Source of the DNA: CAVTQZ01 sp963737015 | GTDB lineage: Bacteria > Actinomycetota > Acidimicrobiia > Acidimicrobiales > UBA8190 | Length of the DNA stretch: 64,000 nt | Direction: 5' to 3' | Assembly: GCA_963737015.1 (NCBI GenBank) | Contig: CAVTQZ010000001.1 | Span: forward strand, 1,054,001-1,118,000 | Shown: positions 7,567 to 16,210 of the stretch, piece by piece | How the letters are laid out: every line of letters starts with the position of its first letter | Position numbering within the stretch: the first letter of the stretch is position 1 | Made by a program: the position numbers and the translations under genes | The notes under the pieces: model-generated | The model's database searches: none | The model's input: the letters and a program-made list of their open reading frames with translations, nothing else | Told to the model about the DNA's origin: nothing

Positions 7567-8337
7567 GTGAGCGCAATGGCAGAAGAGGAGACGGGAGATA
7601 CGAAGGGCGGGCGCGTGGTCCTCGTGACGGGCGGGTCACGCGGGATAGGCCTCGCCTGTGCGCGCCGCTTCCAGCAACGGGGCGAGCGGGTCGCGGTCAC
7701 CTACCGCACCGCGGCCCCGGACGACCTCGCAGGTCCAGCCTCCGACACGACCCCCCTCCTCCCCGTGCGGTGCGACGTCACGAGCCCTCAGGACGTCGAA
7801 GACGCGTTCGGGACCGTCGAGGAGCAGCTCGGACCCGTCGAGGTGCTCGTCGCCAACGCAGGAGTCGTGAAGGACACCCTCCTCTTGCGCATGAAGGAAG
7901 ACGTGTGGAACGAGGTGATCGAGACCGACCTCACCGGTGTGTACCGCGTCGTGCGACGCGCGCTCGGCCCCATGGTCCGGGCCCACGGCGGGCGGATCGT
8001 GCTCGTGTCGTCCGTCGTCGCTTTCCTCGGTTCCCCTGGACAGGTCAACTATGCGGCTGCCAAAGCCGGCCTTGTCGGGATCGCACGATCACTCGCGAGA
8101 GAGGTCGGGAGCCGCAACATCACCGTCAACGTGGTCGCGCCCGGAGTGGTGGAGACCGATATGATCGCCACTCTCGGCGAGCAGCGGGTCGAGCAGCTCC
8201 GTTCGATGTCGTCGCTCGGCCGTTCAGCCAGTCCCGACGAGGTGGCTGCAGTGGTGGCGTTCCTCGGCTCGGACGACGCCTCCTACGTGACGGGCGCGGT
8301 CATACCCGTGGACGGCGGCCTGGCAATGGGGCTGTAG
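7567..8337 (+). CDS. fabG: 3-oxoacyl-ACP reductase
   Basis: FabG is a classical short-chain dehydrogenase that reduces the beta-keto group of acyl-ACP with NADPH. The 256-residue protein shows the cofactor motif TGGSRGIG (21-28), NAG at 97-99, the catalytic S149, Y162 and K166 (VLVSS ... NYAAAKAG) and the C-terminal AVIPVDGGLAMGL. The start is GTG at 7567 with an ATG three codons later (MAEEETG) as the alternative. Its position between fabH and acpP supports a role in fatty acid synthesis rather than another SDR function. Confidence 0.92.
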   Translation: MSAMAEEETGDTKGGRVVLVTGGSRGIGLACARRFQQRGERVAVTYRTAAPDDLAGPASDTTPLLPVRCDVTSPQDVEDAFGTVEEQLGPVEVLVANAGVVKDTLLLRMKEDVWNEVIETDLTGVYRVVRRALGPMVRAHGGRIVLVSSVVAFLGSPGQVNYAAAKAGLVGIARSLAREVGSRNITVNVVAPGVVETDMIATLGEQRVEQLRSMSSLGRSASPDEVAAVVAFLGSDDASYVTGAVIPVDGGLAMGL

Positions 8338-8340
8338 CTG

Positions 8341-8356
8341 CCCGGAAGAGTCCGGG
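8341..8356 (+). terminator. Short hairpin between fabG and acpP
   Basis: CCCGGA-AGAG-TCCGGG forms a perfect 6-bp stem with a 4-base loop directly after the fabG stop. No T-run follows. In a fab operon such a hairpin may act as a weak terminator or as an RNA processing or stability site that helps set the higher acpP level. The function is inferred. Confidence 0.35.
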
Positions 8357-8414
8357 AGCCGCCGGCGAAGCTTTCCGGTCCGGCTTGGCCGCAGGCTTGC
8401 GGATCGGCGAACCT

Positions 8415-8436
8415 TATAGATGGCGAGACAAGGAGG
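8415..8436 (+). promoter_or_regulatory. Possible acpP promoter -10 and strong ribosome binding site
   Basis: An AT-rich island in the fabG-acpP gap holds TATAGA (8415-8420), a good -10 hexamer with no well-spaced -35. It is followed by AAGGAGG at 8430-8436, a near-perfect Shine-Dalgarno sequence 8 bases before the acpP GTG. This is one of the strongest ribosome sites in the window and fixes the acpP start. The promoter call is tentative. Confidence 0.4.
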
Positions 8437-8444
8437 CGCTCGAA

Positions 8445-8693
8445 GTGAGTGAGACGACGAACCAGGCCACGTTCGAGAAATTCAAGACCTGCGCGGTCGA
8501 GGTGCTGCAGGTGCCGGCCGACAAGATCGTCCCCGAGGCGCGCTTCGGCGACGACCTCGACGCCGACAGCCTCGACCTGGTCGAGCTGGTGATGGCGCTC
8601 GAGGAGGCCTTCGACATCACCGTCGACGAGTCCGAGCTCGAGGGCATCGAGACCGTCGGCCAGGCCTACGACCTCATCTCGGCCAAGGTCTGA
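8445..8693 (+). CDS. acpP: Acyl carrier protein
   Basis: ACP carries the growing acyl chain on a phosphopantetheine arm. The 82-residue acidic protein has the attachment motif DADSLD with S42, followed by the helix LVELVMALEEAFDI that contacts FAS enzymes. The length is typical. The GTG start at 8445 is set by AAGGAGG 8 bases upstream. Its stop overlaps the fabF ATG (TGATG), which suggests translational coupling. Confidence 0.97.
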   Translation: MSETTNQATFEKFKTCAVEVLQVPADKIVPEARFGDDLDADSLDLVELVMALEEAFDITVDESELEGIETVGQAYDLISAKV

Positions 8694-9898
8694 TGCTGCT
8701 GGGCATCGGGCCCGAGGGCCATCCGACGAAGGGCCGGAGGGTCGCGGTCACCGGTGTGGGCGTGGTCGCCTGCTGCGGGATCGGGAAGGACGCCTTCTGG
8801 CAGGGACTGCTCGGCCCCGCGCCCGAAGGCGAACGGCGCGTCCGTGACTTCGACCCGACCGCCTGGTTCGGGCCGAAGGAGGTACGACGCGTCGACCGCT
8901 TCGCCCAGTTCTCCGTGGCGAGCGCCCAGATGGCGCTCGACGACACGGGCGAGCTCGAGGTCGACCCTGACCGTGCCGGGGTCATCTTCGCCACCGGCGT
9001 CGGAGGGCTCGAATCGCTCGAGGCCCAGATCAAGGTCTTCCTGGAGAAGGGGGCGGGGCGCGTCTCGCCCTTCCTGATCCCGATGATGATGCCCAACGCG
9101 GGCGCGGCGAGCATCTCCATGCGCGCCGGCTGGCACGGTCCCTGCGAGACGATCACGACAGCGTGCGCGGCCGGCACCCACGCCGTGGCTGCAGCGGCGC
9201 GGCTCGTGGCGAGCGGACGCTGCGACGTCGCGATCGGGGGAGGCTCCGAGGCGGCGATGACACCTGTCGGGATAGGTGCGTTCACCAACATGACCGCATT
9301 GTCGTCCGAGGGTGTGTCGCGCCCGTTCGACGCGCGCCGCGACGGGTTCGTCTGCGCGGAAGGTGCTGCCGCGGTGGTCCTAGAGGACCTCGATCACGCG
9401 CGCAGACGCGGCGCGCACATCTACGCCGAGCTCCTCGGTGCGGGGTCCACCGCCGACGCGCACCACATCACCGCCCCGGCTCCGGGAGGCGCGGGCGCTG
9501 CGACCTGCATGGAGCTCGCTCTCGCCGACGCGGAGGTCGAGGCGGACGCGGTCGGTCACATCAACGCTCACGGCACCTCCACCCCGCTCAACGACCTGGC
9601 CGAAGCCCAGGCGATCGCCAAGGTGTTCGACGCTCCCGGCCCGCCCGTCACCTCGATCAAAGGCGTGACCGGCCACGCCCTCGGCGGCGCTGGTGCGATC
9701 GAGGCGGTGGCGACGGCGCTCAGCATCGAGAAGAAGCTGATCCCGCCGACCGCCGGCTACGAGGTCGCAGACCCGGAGATCCCGCTCGACGTCGTGCACG
9801 GCGAACCCCGCGCCTGGGAGCCCGCGCCCTCGCTGTCGAACTCCTTCGGCTTCGGCGGCCACAACGGCTGCCTGGTCATCGGACCCGTCGCAGACTGA
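8693..9898 (+). CDS. fabF: 3-oxoacyl-ACP synthase II
   Basis: FabF (KAS II) elongates acyl-ACP with malonyl-ACP by decarboxylative condensation. The 401-residue protein has the complete Cys-His-His triad: C158 in TTACAAGTH, H293 in NAHGTSTPLND and H328 in GVTGHALGG. GFGGHNGCLV is near the C-terminus. There is an N-terminal extension of about 14 residues before RRVAVTGVGVV. The ATG overlaps the acpP stop by one base. It is the last enzyme of the fab operon. Confidence 0.96.
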   Translation: MLLGIGPEGHPTKGRRVAVTGVGVVACCGIGKDAFWQGLLGPAPEGERRVRDFDPTAWFGPKEVRRVDRFAQFSVASAQMALDDTGELEVDPDRAGVIFATGVGGLESLEAQIKVFLEKGAGRVSPFLIPMMMPNAGAASISMRAGWHGPCETITTACAAGTHAVAAAARLVASGRCDVAIGGGSEAAMTPVGIGAFTNMTALSSEGVSRPFDARRDGFVCAEGAAAVVLEDLDHARRRGAHIYAELLGAGSTADAHHITAPAPGGAGAATCMELALADAEVEADAVGHINAHGTSTPLNDLAEAQAIAKVFDAPGPPVTSIKGVTGHALGGAGAIEAVATALSIEKKLIPPTAGYEVADPEIPLDVVHGEPRAWEPAPSLSNSFGFGGHNGCLVIGPVAD

Positions 9899-9975
9899 CC
9901 CTTCGGTTCCACGCTCGCGAAGATCCGGGGGAGGCTTTCAGGCCATGTCGACCTCGAAGTTCGCGGCTCTCGTCG

Positions 9976-11649
9976 GTGAAGGTGCCTCCATTGACTGATG
10001 GTGCAGACGGCTCGCTGGGTGCAGCCGAACCAAATTCGCCTCCGGGCGGGTACCCGGCGGACCTCGCGCTCGGTGCGTTCTCCGACGACCCACCCTGGAT
10101 CATCGAGCCGGAGATGCTTTCGTGGCGACCCGGAATCAACGAGCTGCGCGCGCGGACGAGGGGTGAGCTCCCCGCACTGACGCGTAGGCGCCGCTTCCCT
10201 CCGGGGGTGCGCGTGCTGCGGGTGCTCGTCATGTTGGGGGTGGCGCTCGCCGGTTGGTACTTCCTGGACCGGCGCCGGGGCACGTCCGCCTCTCGCTCGG
10301 GTCTGTCGCGCCGGTTGCGCAAGGCGTTCGAGCGCCTCGGCCCGACCTACATAAAGCTCGGTCAGATCCTCTCCGCCGGAGAGGGCGTGTTCCCCGAAGA
10401 GCTCGTGTCCGAGTTCCGGCTGCTTCGCGACCGCGTGCCGGCTGAGAGCTTCGCCGACGTGCGCAGGATCCTCGAGGAGGACCTCGGGCAGCCCATCTCC
10501 GAGATCTTCGCCTCGATCAACCCGGTCCCGATCGCAGCGGCCTCGATCGCACAGGTGCACGCCGCCCGTCTCGCGAGCGGCGAGGAAGTGGTCGTGAAGG
10601 TACAGCGCCCGTCGGTGCACACCCTCGTGAGACGCGACCTCGCGATCATGAGCTGGATCGGTCCTCTGCTCGTCGGCCGCATACCGGTGAGCGCGCTCGC
10701 CAACCCTCCCGCGCTCGTGGACCTCTTCGCCGAGACCATCGTGGAGGAGCTCGACTTCAGGCTCGAGGCGCAGAACATGCTCGACGTCGGGCACGTCCTC
10801 GTCGAGACGGGCCAGCACGCGCTCGTCGTACCGAGGCCGCATCCAACGCTGGTCACGCGGAGGGTCCTCGTCATGGAGCGCCTCGACGGTTTCGCCTGGG
10901 GGGACGCGGCCTCGATGAGAAAGGCCGGCATCGACACCGAAGCTGTCCTGTCGAGCGCGCTCATAGCTTTCTTGGAGGGCGCGATCCTCTTCGGCGTCTT
11001 CCACGGGGACCTTCACGGTGGGAACCTCTTCGTCCGCCCCGACGGCAGGGTCGCCCTCTTGGACTTCGGCATCACCGGCCGTCTCGACGAGCCGAGCCGT
11101 CTCGCTTTCCTGCGTCTCGTGGTCGCCGGCTCGGGCAACGACGTGCGCGGACAGATAGCGGCGATGCGTGATCTCGGTGCATTGCCCGAGGACGTCGACA
11201 TAGACGGGGTCATCCGCGATCTTGCGCTCGACCGTCCTCCGGTGGACCCCACGACCTTGAGCGCGGAGGAGCTGACCGCCCAGATCCGCGAGATAACGAA
11301 GGCGCTCCTCGGCTACGGGGCGCGCATGCCGAAGGAGCTCATGCTCTTCGTGAAGGACATGCTTTTCCTAGACGGAGCGATGTCGACGATGGCCCCGAAC
11401 GTGGACGTCCTGGCGGAGATCGTGAAGATCCTCACCTACTTCCAGGTGCACCACGGCGAGCGCATCGCGAGGGAGCTCGGTCTCCTACCGGGGAGCCTGC
11501 CCGAGGTGGACATGACCGGCATACGCGCGTCGTTCGGGCTCGGAGACGAGGTCGACCACATGACTTACAAGGAATTGCAAGAGCGTCGCGAGATCATCCG
11601 CACGCGGCTAGAACAACGCGAGCGCCGCCATCGCCACCTCAGGCACTGA
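9976..11649 (+). CDS. ABC1/UbiB-family atypical kinase
   Basis: UbiB-family proteins are protein-kinase-like ATPases tied to isoprenoid-lipid biosynthesis or membrane lipid homeostasis. The 557-residue protein shows the KxGQ motif (GPTYIKLGQILSAGEG), the AAASIAQVHAA loop typical of UbiB, a VKVQRP strand lysine, HGDLHGGNLFV in place of the usual catalytic loop, and the DFG-like LLDFGITGRLD. One membrane segment lies near the N-terminus (VLRVLVMLGVALAGWYFL). Many family members carry membrane segments at the C-terminus, but none is seen here. Starts at GTG 9976, GTG 9982 or TTG 9991 are all possible. The position 77 bases after fabF suggests co-expression with the fab genes. The substrate is unknown. 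Confidence 0.85.
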   Translation: MKVPPLTDGADGSLGAAEPNSPPGGYPADLALGAFSDDPPWIIEPEMLSWRPGINELRARTRGELPALTRRRRFPPGVRVLRVLVMLGVALAGWYFLDRRRGTSASRSGLSRRLRKAFERLGPTYIKLGQILSAGEGVFPEELVSEFRLLRDRVPAESFADVRRILEEDLGQPISEIFASINPVPIAAASIAQVHAARLASGEEVVVKVQRPSVHTLVRRDLAIMSWIGPLLVGRIPVSALANPPALVDLFAETIVEELDFRLEAQNMLDVGHVLVETGQHALVVPRPHPTLVTRRVLVMERLDGFAWGDAASMRKAGIDTEAVLSSALIAFLEGAILFGVFHGDLHGGNLFVRPDGRVALLDFGITGRLDEPSRLAFLRLVVAGSGNDVRGQIAAMRDLGALPEDVDIDGVIRDLALDRPPVDPTTLSAEELTAQIREITKALLGYGARMPKELMLFVKDMLFLDGAMSTMAPNVDVLAEIVKILTYFQVHHGERIARELGLLPGSLPEVDMTGIRASFGLGDEVDHMTYKELQERREIIRTRLEQRERRHRHLRH

Positions 11650-11722
11650 CCCACCGAACTTGGATGGATCACGTTCTCACCTCTGGCTATGGTTCCGAGT
11701 TGCCACAGTAAAGGGGAATTAG

Positions 11723-12013
11723 ATGCGGATCATGGCAAAAGTCGAAATTCCGGTTGAGTCAGGAAATCAGGGAATCAAGGGTGGAGTCCTCCCAAAAGTG
11801 ATTCAGCAATTTGCTGAACGCTGGAAGCCGGAGGCGATGTACTTCACGACCTTCGGCGGCTTGCGAACGGCTTTCTTCGTGTTCGATATGCCTGACAGCT
11901 CGGCTATACCGATCGTCGCCGAACCGTTCTTCATGGAACTCAACGCCAACGTGCAGTTCGCTCCCGTAATGAACGGCGATGACCTGCAGAAGGGCCTCTC
12001 AGAAGTGGGCTGA
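11723..12013 (+). CDS. Conserved small protein of unknown function
   Basis: This is a 96-residue protein starting at ATG 11723 after GGGGAATTAG, a plausible ribosome site. The pattern of a first strand (MRIMAKVEIPVES), a helix (LPKVIQQFAERWK), strands around MYFTTFGGLRTAFFVFDM and a closing helix looks like a small ferredoxin-like (dimeric alpha/beta-barrel) fold, as in several DUF families. There are no catalytic residues I can name. Its codon use is less GC-rich than that of the fab operon next to it. The next gene begins 3 bases after its stop, so the two form a unit. The fold assignment is an inference. Confidence 0.65.
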   Translation: MRIMAKVEIPVESGNQGIKGGVLPKVIQQFAERWKPEAMYFTTFGGLRTAFFVFDMPDSSAIPIVAEPFFMELNANVQFAPVMNGDDLQKGLSEVG

Positions 12014-12016
12014 TAC

Positions 12017-12505
12017 ATGGCCGTGGAGTGCACTTGTTGCGGTGAGGTGGTCGAGTGGTGGGTAAGGCTTCGCTCACACCCAGACCTTCCGATCTGTCAC
12101 GGCTGTCTCGGCGGCCTCATCACCCAGCGCGACGGCCAGTTGCAGCTCATCTCCGGAACGTGGTTGGTGACGGGCCTCGAACCTGTCTTCAAGGTGTCAG
12201 ATGTCGATCGATCTGTCGCGTTCTACGAGCAGCTGGGATTTGAAACGACTCTTCACGACGAGACCTATGCCTTTGTCCACAGGGACCGCGGTCTCACGAT
12301 CCACCTAGACAAAGCGGGTCAAGGAGCCTTTCCCGGACACGGCTCCCTCTACATCCACTGCCAGGACGCCGACCGAGTGGCCAAGGATTGGCGAAGCGCG
12401 GGTGTGGAAGTCGCAGGACCAGGGGACCAGGACTACGGAAGACGAGAGGGCACGGTTGTCGACCCTGACGGCAACATCATCCGGTTCGGCTCGCCATTGC
12501 GCTGA
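12017..12505 (+). CDS. VOC/glyoxalase-fold protein with N-terminal cysteine-rich zinc-ribbon-like segment
   Basis: The 162-residue protein has two parts. Residues 1-35 contain CTCC and CHGC, two CxxC-type pairs 20-odd residues apart, which look like a small zinc ribbon. Residues about 50-160 are one VOC (glyoxalase/bleomycin-resistance/dioxygenase) domain: LEPVFKVSDVDRSVAFYEQL, a mid-domain HLDKAG and the end motif VDPDGNIIRFG. Such domains are often resistance proteins or lyases, but the metal ligands are incomplete for glyoxalase I. ATG at 12017, 3 bases after the preceding gene, so probably co-translated. The substrate is unknown. Confidence 0.75.
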   Translation: MAVECTCCGEVVEWWVRLRSHPDLPICHGCLGGLITQRDGQLQLISGTWLVTGLEPVFKVSDVDRSVAFYEQLGFETTLHDETYAFVHRDRGLTIHLDKAGQGAFPGHGSLYIHCQDADRVAKDWRSAGVEVAGPGDQDYGRREGTVVDPDGNIIRFGSPLR

Positions 12506-12514
12506 CCCCGCTGA

Positions 12515-13226
12515 TCAGGACGACGAGGAGCTGGAGGAGCCGGACGAGTTGGACGGCGGTGTCGGGCGGGGGGGCAGCCAGCTGTTGCCGTTGTTCTGGA
12601 GGATCGTACGGTCGACGACCTCCTTCGCCGAGCCTGTGCCGTTGGTGTCGACCGCCACGACGGTGACGGTGTCACCGTGTTTGACGCTCGAGATCCCGGC
12701 CTCGCCACCGTTCACCGAGGTACCCGAATCGACGGTGAACGTCGCCGACGTGCCATCTCCACTCTTGACCGTGAGAGACCAGTTGCTGCCCGAAGTGTTC
12801 GTGATCGAGGAGACCGTGCCCGTCCTCTCGTCGATCGTCTCGTAACCGTTCGGGCCGTTGATCGTGAACTGCCCGTGGATGACGGGCCCACCGAGACCGG
12901 GACCCCCGAAACCGGGGCCTGCGAAGAAGCGTCCGCCGCGTCCCGGCCCGGTCGCGGCTCCGTTGGACGTGCCCGAGGAACCCGACGAACCCGAATTGAG
13001 TGCCCGAGGAACCGGAGGACGAGCCAGACGACCCCGATGAGCCGGCGGTCAGGTTCGCGCCGGATGGTGAGCCTCCCGTCGAGGTGACCGCGTTTGCGAT
13101 CAAAGCCGCCCCCACAGCCACGCCTCCGGCGATCCCGAGACCGGCGCCTGCACGCAGAAGGCTCTGGCCGAGGAGTTTCTTCCGTGTCGGCGGTTCGGGG
13201 TGAGATTCGTCCGGTGTCTCGGCCAT
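12515..13226 (-). pseudogene. Membrane-anchored Ser/Gly-rich protein with DUF5666-like domain, frameshifted
   Basis: The N-terminal part (from ATG 13226) has a short cytosolic tail (MAETPDESHPEPPTRKKLLG), a membrane or signal helix (GLGIAGGVAVGAALIANAV) and a Ser/Gly linker. In the linker the frame breaks near 12995. The next frame continues SSGTSNGAATGPGRGG, then FTINGPNGYETIDERTGTVS and GDTVTVVAVDTNGTGSA, which resembles the DUF5666 beta-rich fold, and ends in a Ser-rich tail. Removing one T from the TT at 12994/12995 joins the two halves. The break lies in repetitive DNA, so either slippage or sequencing error is possible. The product is likely extracellular or membrane-bound; its function is unknown. 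Confidence 0.7.
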
Positions 13227-13310
13227 GGCGCCCTCCCAGTCGGTCGGAACAACATGACACGCCTACCTGTGCCGAAGCTGAGACTCCTGTGGCATTTCAG
13301 CTATGGCATT

Positions 13311-14075
13311 TCAGCTCGAGCCGAGGGGAACCTGAACGTGCAGGTGGGAGCACAGGTCCGGCAGCGTGATCCATCCCGGTGGCAGAGCCGGAGTGGAGCC
13401 GCACTGGCTCTGGCCGAAGCCCGAGCCGGCGGGCAGCACGTGAACGGCAGTGTCGATGATGACGAGCGATCCAGCGTCGCGTCCGTAGATGCGCTGACCG
13501 TCGACGGCAAAGAAGTCGATGGCGTCGCCGTTGTAGTGCGGATCCTCAGGGCACACCGATTTCGATTGGTAATTCCCCGCCGCATCGGGGCAGTGCCCGG
13601 TGCCTCCCGCCTCGATGGAGCTGATCGCGATCGTGTGCTGTTCGCTCAGCACGAGGATCAAACGCAGCAGCGCGGTGCTGATCGGCACGCCCGCTGTCCC
13701 GACTCCGCCCGCTGCCGTGTCATCGATGTCGGCGAAGACGTCCCGACCCGAAAGTACGACGTTCGGATCCGTGAGGATCTCCTCGGACAGCACGACACGG
13801 TCGCCGGAGAGCGTGAACGACACCGGTACCGGTTTCACGGGACCGGCCGACATGTAGGGGGGCGCTTCGGGCGCAACGGCGTAGGCGGCCCAGGCGATGT
13901 GCGGCACCCACTGGTCGGCCACGAGGTCGGCGCTCAACACGCTGGAGCTGCCGGTCACGGCGGCCGTTGCAGGATGCACCGCCGAGCCCGGAAACGGCGT
14001 GGTCGCAGCCGCGCTCAAACCCAGCAATGTCACGAGTGCCGGGAACCGCACCCGCCTGATCTTGCGCAAGGACAT
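13311..14075 (-). CDS. Secreted protein with M15-peptidase-like histidine motifs
   Basis: The protein has about 254 residues from ATG 14075 (MSLRKIRRVRFPALVTLLG), with a signal peptide whose hydrophobic core ends near GSAVHPATA. A longer frame to 14120 is less likely because it would precede the basic signal-peptide start. The C-terminal half carries DPHYNGDAIDF, similar to the SxHxxGxAxD motif of M15/VanY-type zinc peptidases, and near the end DLCSHLHVQVP, similar to their HxH motif. Several cysteines (GHCPD, KSVCPED, SQCGS, DLCSH) could form disulfides outside the cell. A cell-wall peptidase or related fold is therefore a reasonable inference, not a firm one. It lies upstream of the DUF5666-like gene on the same strand. 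Confidence 0.65.
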   Translation of the reverse strand: MSLRKIRRVRFPALVTLLGLSAAATTPFPGSAVHPATAAVTGSSSVLSADLVADQWVPHIAWAAYAVAPEAPPYMSAGPVKPVPVSFTLSGDRVVLSEEILTDPNVVLSGRDVFADIDDTAAGGVGTAGVPISTALLRLILVLSEQHTIAISSIEAGGTGHCPDAAGNYQSKSVCPEDPHYNGDAIDFFAVDGQRIYGRDAGSLVIIDTAVHVLPAGSGFGQSQCGSTPALPPGWITLPDLCSHLHVQVPLGSS

Positions 14076-14218
14076 GCGCTCCTCGATCCCGCCCGGGCGG
14101 CCCCGAGGTCGAGCCGCCACCTCGGAGCGGGCAAGCTAGCAGGTGGGAGGCAATTTCCGCACGCCCGGTCCCTTGCACACGCTCAGCAACAGGGGCAACA
14201 GCCGGGGTACAGGCCTTC

Positions 14219-15010
14219 TCAGCTGCCGGAGGAATCGATCGCCTTTCGCATCTCGCCGACGAAGCGCGCCGCACCTTCGGGACCCTCGCCGTCGATGAGG
14301 CGCCGCACCAGGGCCGACCCGACCACCACGCCGTCGGCCTCACGACAGATCTCGACGGCCTGCTCGGGAGTCGACACACCGACGCCGATGCACACCGGAA
14401 GGTCCGTCAGCGCCTTCAGCACGTGCGCCACCTCGCACGCGGACTGCTCGAGCCTCGCCCGTTCTCCCGTCACACCCATCAAACCGACGCCGTAGACGAA
14501 ACCGCGCGACCGTTCGCAGATCCGCGCGGCGCGCTCAGGTGGAGTCGACGGAGCCACGAGCATGACCGTCTCCACACCGGCGCGATCGGCTTCTTCGCAC
14601 CAGGGCGACGACTCCTCCAACGAGAGGTCGGGGACGATCGCCGCCGAAATACCCGCGTCGACGAGCGAGCTGGCGAAGCGGTGATGGCCCGCGCGGAAGA
14701 CGAGGTTGTAGTAGGTCATCGCGGCGAGAGGGACTCCGACATCAGAAGATCTGATCGTGTCGAGCACCTTCTGCGGCGTGGCGCCCCTCTCGAGTGCCAT
14801 CACGGAGGCCTTCTGGACCGTCGGCCCGTCGATCATCGGATCGGAGAACGGAATCCCGATCTCGATCGCGTCGGCGCCCGCCGCGGTGACGGCCTGTAAC
14901 ACCTCGAGCCAGTCGGGCGTGATCCCACCGGTCACGTACGGGATCAGCAGCTTGCGGCCGTCGTCTCGGGCCGCGCGCAGGTGCTCCTCGAGGGTGCGCG
15001 GCGGGGTCAA
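14219..15010 (-). CDS. trpA: Tryptophan synthase alpha chain
   Basis: TrpA splits indole-3-glycerol phosphate to indole and glyceraldehyde-3-phosphate in the alpha2beta2 complex. The 263-residue TIM barrel has the catalytic pair E50 (ADAIEIGIPFSDP) and D61 (MIDGP), the loop AAMTYYNLVF and the phosphate-binding CIGVGVSTPEQ and VVVGSALV. The length is normal. The start is TTG at 15010, overlapping the trpB stop in a TTGA junction. An open frame runs further upstream inside trpB, but it is a shadow. Last gene of the trpCFBA block. Confidence 0.95.
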   Translation of the reverse strand: MTPPRTLEEHLRAARDDGRKLLIPYVTGGITPDWLEVLQAVTAAGADAIEIGIPFSDPMIDGPTVQKASVMALERGATPQKVLDTIRSSDVGVPLAAMTYYNLVFRAGHHRFASSLVDAGISAAIVPDLSLEESSPWCEEADRAGVETVMLVAPSTPPERAARICERSRGFVYGVGLMGVTGERARLEQSACEVAHVLKALTDLPVCIGVGVSTPEQAVEICREADGVVVGSALVRRLIDGEGPEGAARFVGEMRKAIDSSGS

Positions 15011-16209
15011 CGGAGCATGTCTCGAACCTGGGCGACGTCCTTGTCCCCGCGGCCGGAGAGCGTCACGAGGACGACCGATCCCCGCTCGATCTGCTTGCCC
15101 GCCTCGCGCACGACCCACGCAAGTGCGTGTGCCGGCTCGAGAGCGGGGAGGATGCCCTCGGTGCGGGCGAGCAGCTGGAACGCGGCGAGAACCTCTTCGT
15201 CTGTCGCCTCCTCGTAGCGCGCGTTGCCGCTCGCCCAGAGGTGCGCGTGCTCGGGGCCGATCCCGGGGTAGTCGAGCCCGGCTGAGATCGAATGCGCCTC
15301 CGACACCTGACCGACCTCGTCCTGGAGGAAGTACGACTTCATCCCGTGCACCACGCCGGGGACCCCGTGCCCGATCGCGGCACCGCCGGCGGCCTCGACA
15401 CCCACCAGCTGCGCAGGCGTCCCGGCGAACCCGGCGAAGGTCCCCGCGGCGTTCGAGCCCCCGCCGACGCAGGCGACGACCCAGTCCGGGTCGGAGCCGA
15501 GCAACTCGTCGCACTGTTGCTTGGCTTCTGCTCCCACGACGCTCTGAAGCTCGCGCACCATCCACGGGTACGGATGCGGGCCCATCACAGACCCGAGGCA
15601 GTAGTGGGTGTTCTCGACCGTCGCGACCCACTCCCGGAGCGCTTCGTTCACGGCGTCCTTGAGCGTCCTGCTGCCCGAGCGGACGGGACGGACCTCTGCT
15701 CCGAGCAGCTCCATGCGAAAGACGTTCAGCTCCTGGCGCTCGGTGTCGACCTCGCCCATGAAGACCACGCACTCCATGCCGAAGAGCGCAGCGGCCGTGG
15801 CGGTCGCCACACCGTGCTGGCCGGCGCCCGTCTCCGCGATCAGGCGGCCCTTTCCCATCCTGCGGGCCAGGAGAGCCTGGCCGACGACGTTGTTGAGCTT
15901 GTGCGAGCCGGTATGGGCGAGGTCCTCGCGCTTGAGCAGCACCCGCACGCCCAGCTCTTGCGAGAGCCGCCTGCACTCCGTCACCGGTGTGGGCCGGCCG
16001 CCGTAATGGCGGAGCAGGGCGTCGAGCTCGGAGCGAAAGCCCGGATCAGACCACGCCGAGGTGAATGCCTCTTCGAGCTCGAGGCATGCGGGCATGAGCG
16101 ACTCGGGCACGAAGCGCCCGCCGAAATCGCCGAACCTCCCATCGGATGCCGGCGGCCCCATCGGCCCCGTCACGGGAGCGATCGGGTCCGAAGGACTCGG
16201 TTCGCTCAA
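15007..16209 (-). CDS. trpB: Tryptophan synthase beta chain
   Basis: TrpB joins indole and serine to make tryptophan using PLP. The 400-residue protein has GDFGGRFVPE near the N-terminus, the PLP lysine K104 in HTGSHKLNNVVGQ, ETGAGQHGVA for substrate binding, the phosphate loop CVGGGSNAAGTFAGF and the C-terminal LSGRGDKDV. This is a complete TrpB1-type enzyme, consistent with its trpA partner immediately downstream. It overlaps trpA by 4 bases, and trpF ends one base before it. Confidence 0.97.
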   Translation of the reverse strand: MSEPSPSDPIAPVTGPMGPPASDGRFGDFGGRFVPESLMPACLELEEAFTSAWSDPGFRSELDALLRHYGGRPTPVTECRRLSQELGVRVLLKREDLAHTGSHKLNNVVGQALLARRMGKGRLIAETGAGQHGVATATAAALFGMECVVFMGEVDTERQELNVFRMELLGAEVRPVRSGSRTLKDAVNEALREWVATVENTHYCLGSVMGPHPYPWMVRELQSVVGAEAKQQCDELLGSDPDWVVACVGGGSNAAGTFAGFAGTPAQLVGVEAAGGAAIGHGVPGVVHGMKSYFLQDEVGQVSEAHSISAGLDYPGIGPEHAHLWASGNARYEEATDEEVLAAFQLLARTEGILPALEPAHALAWVVREAGKQIERGSVVLVTLSGRGDKDVAQVRDMLR

Positions 16210-16210
16210 C

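Noticed and set aside
14219..15976. 585-codon frame that would extend trpA far upstream
   Set aside because: Only the last 263 codons match TrpA; the upstream part lies inside trpB in another frame and shows no conserved motif. The TTG at 15010 is used instead.
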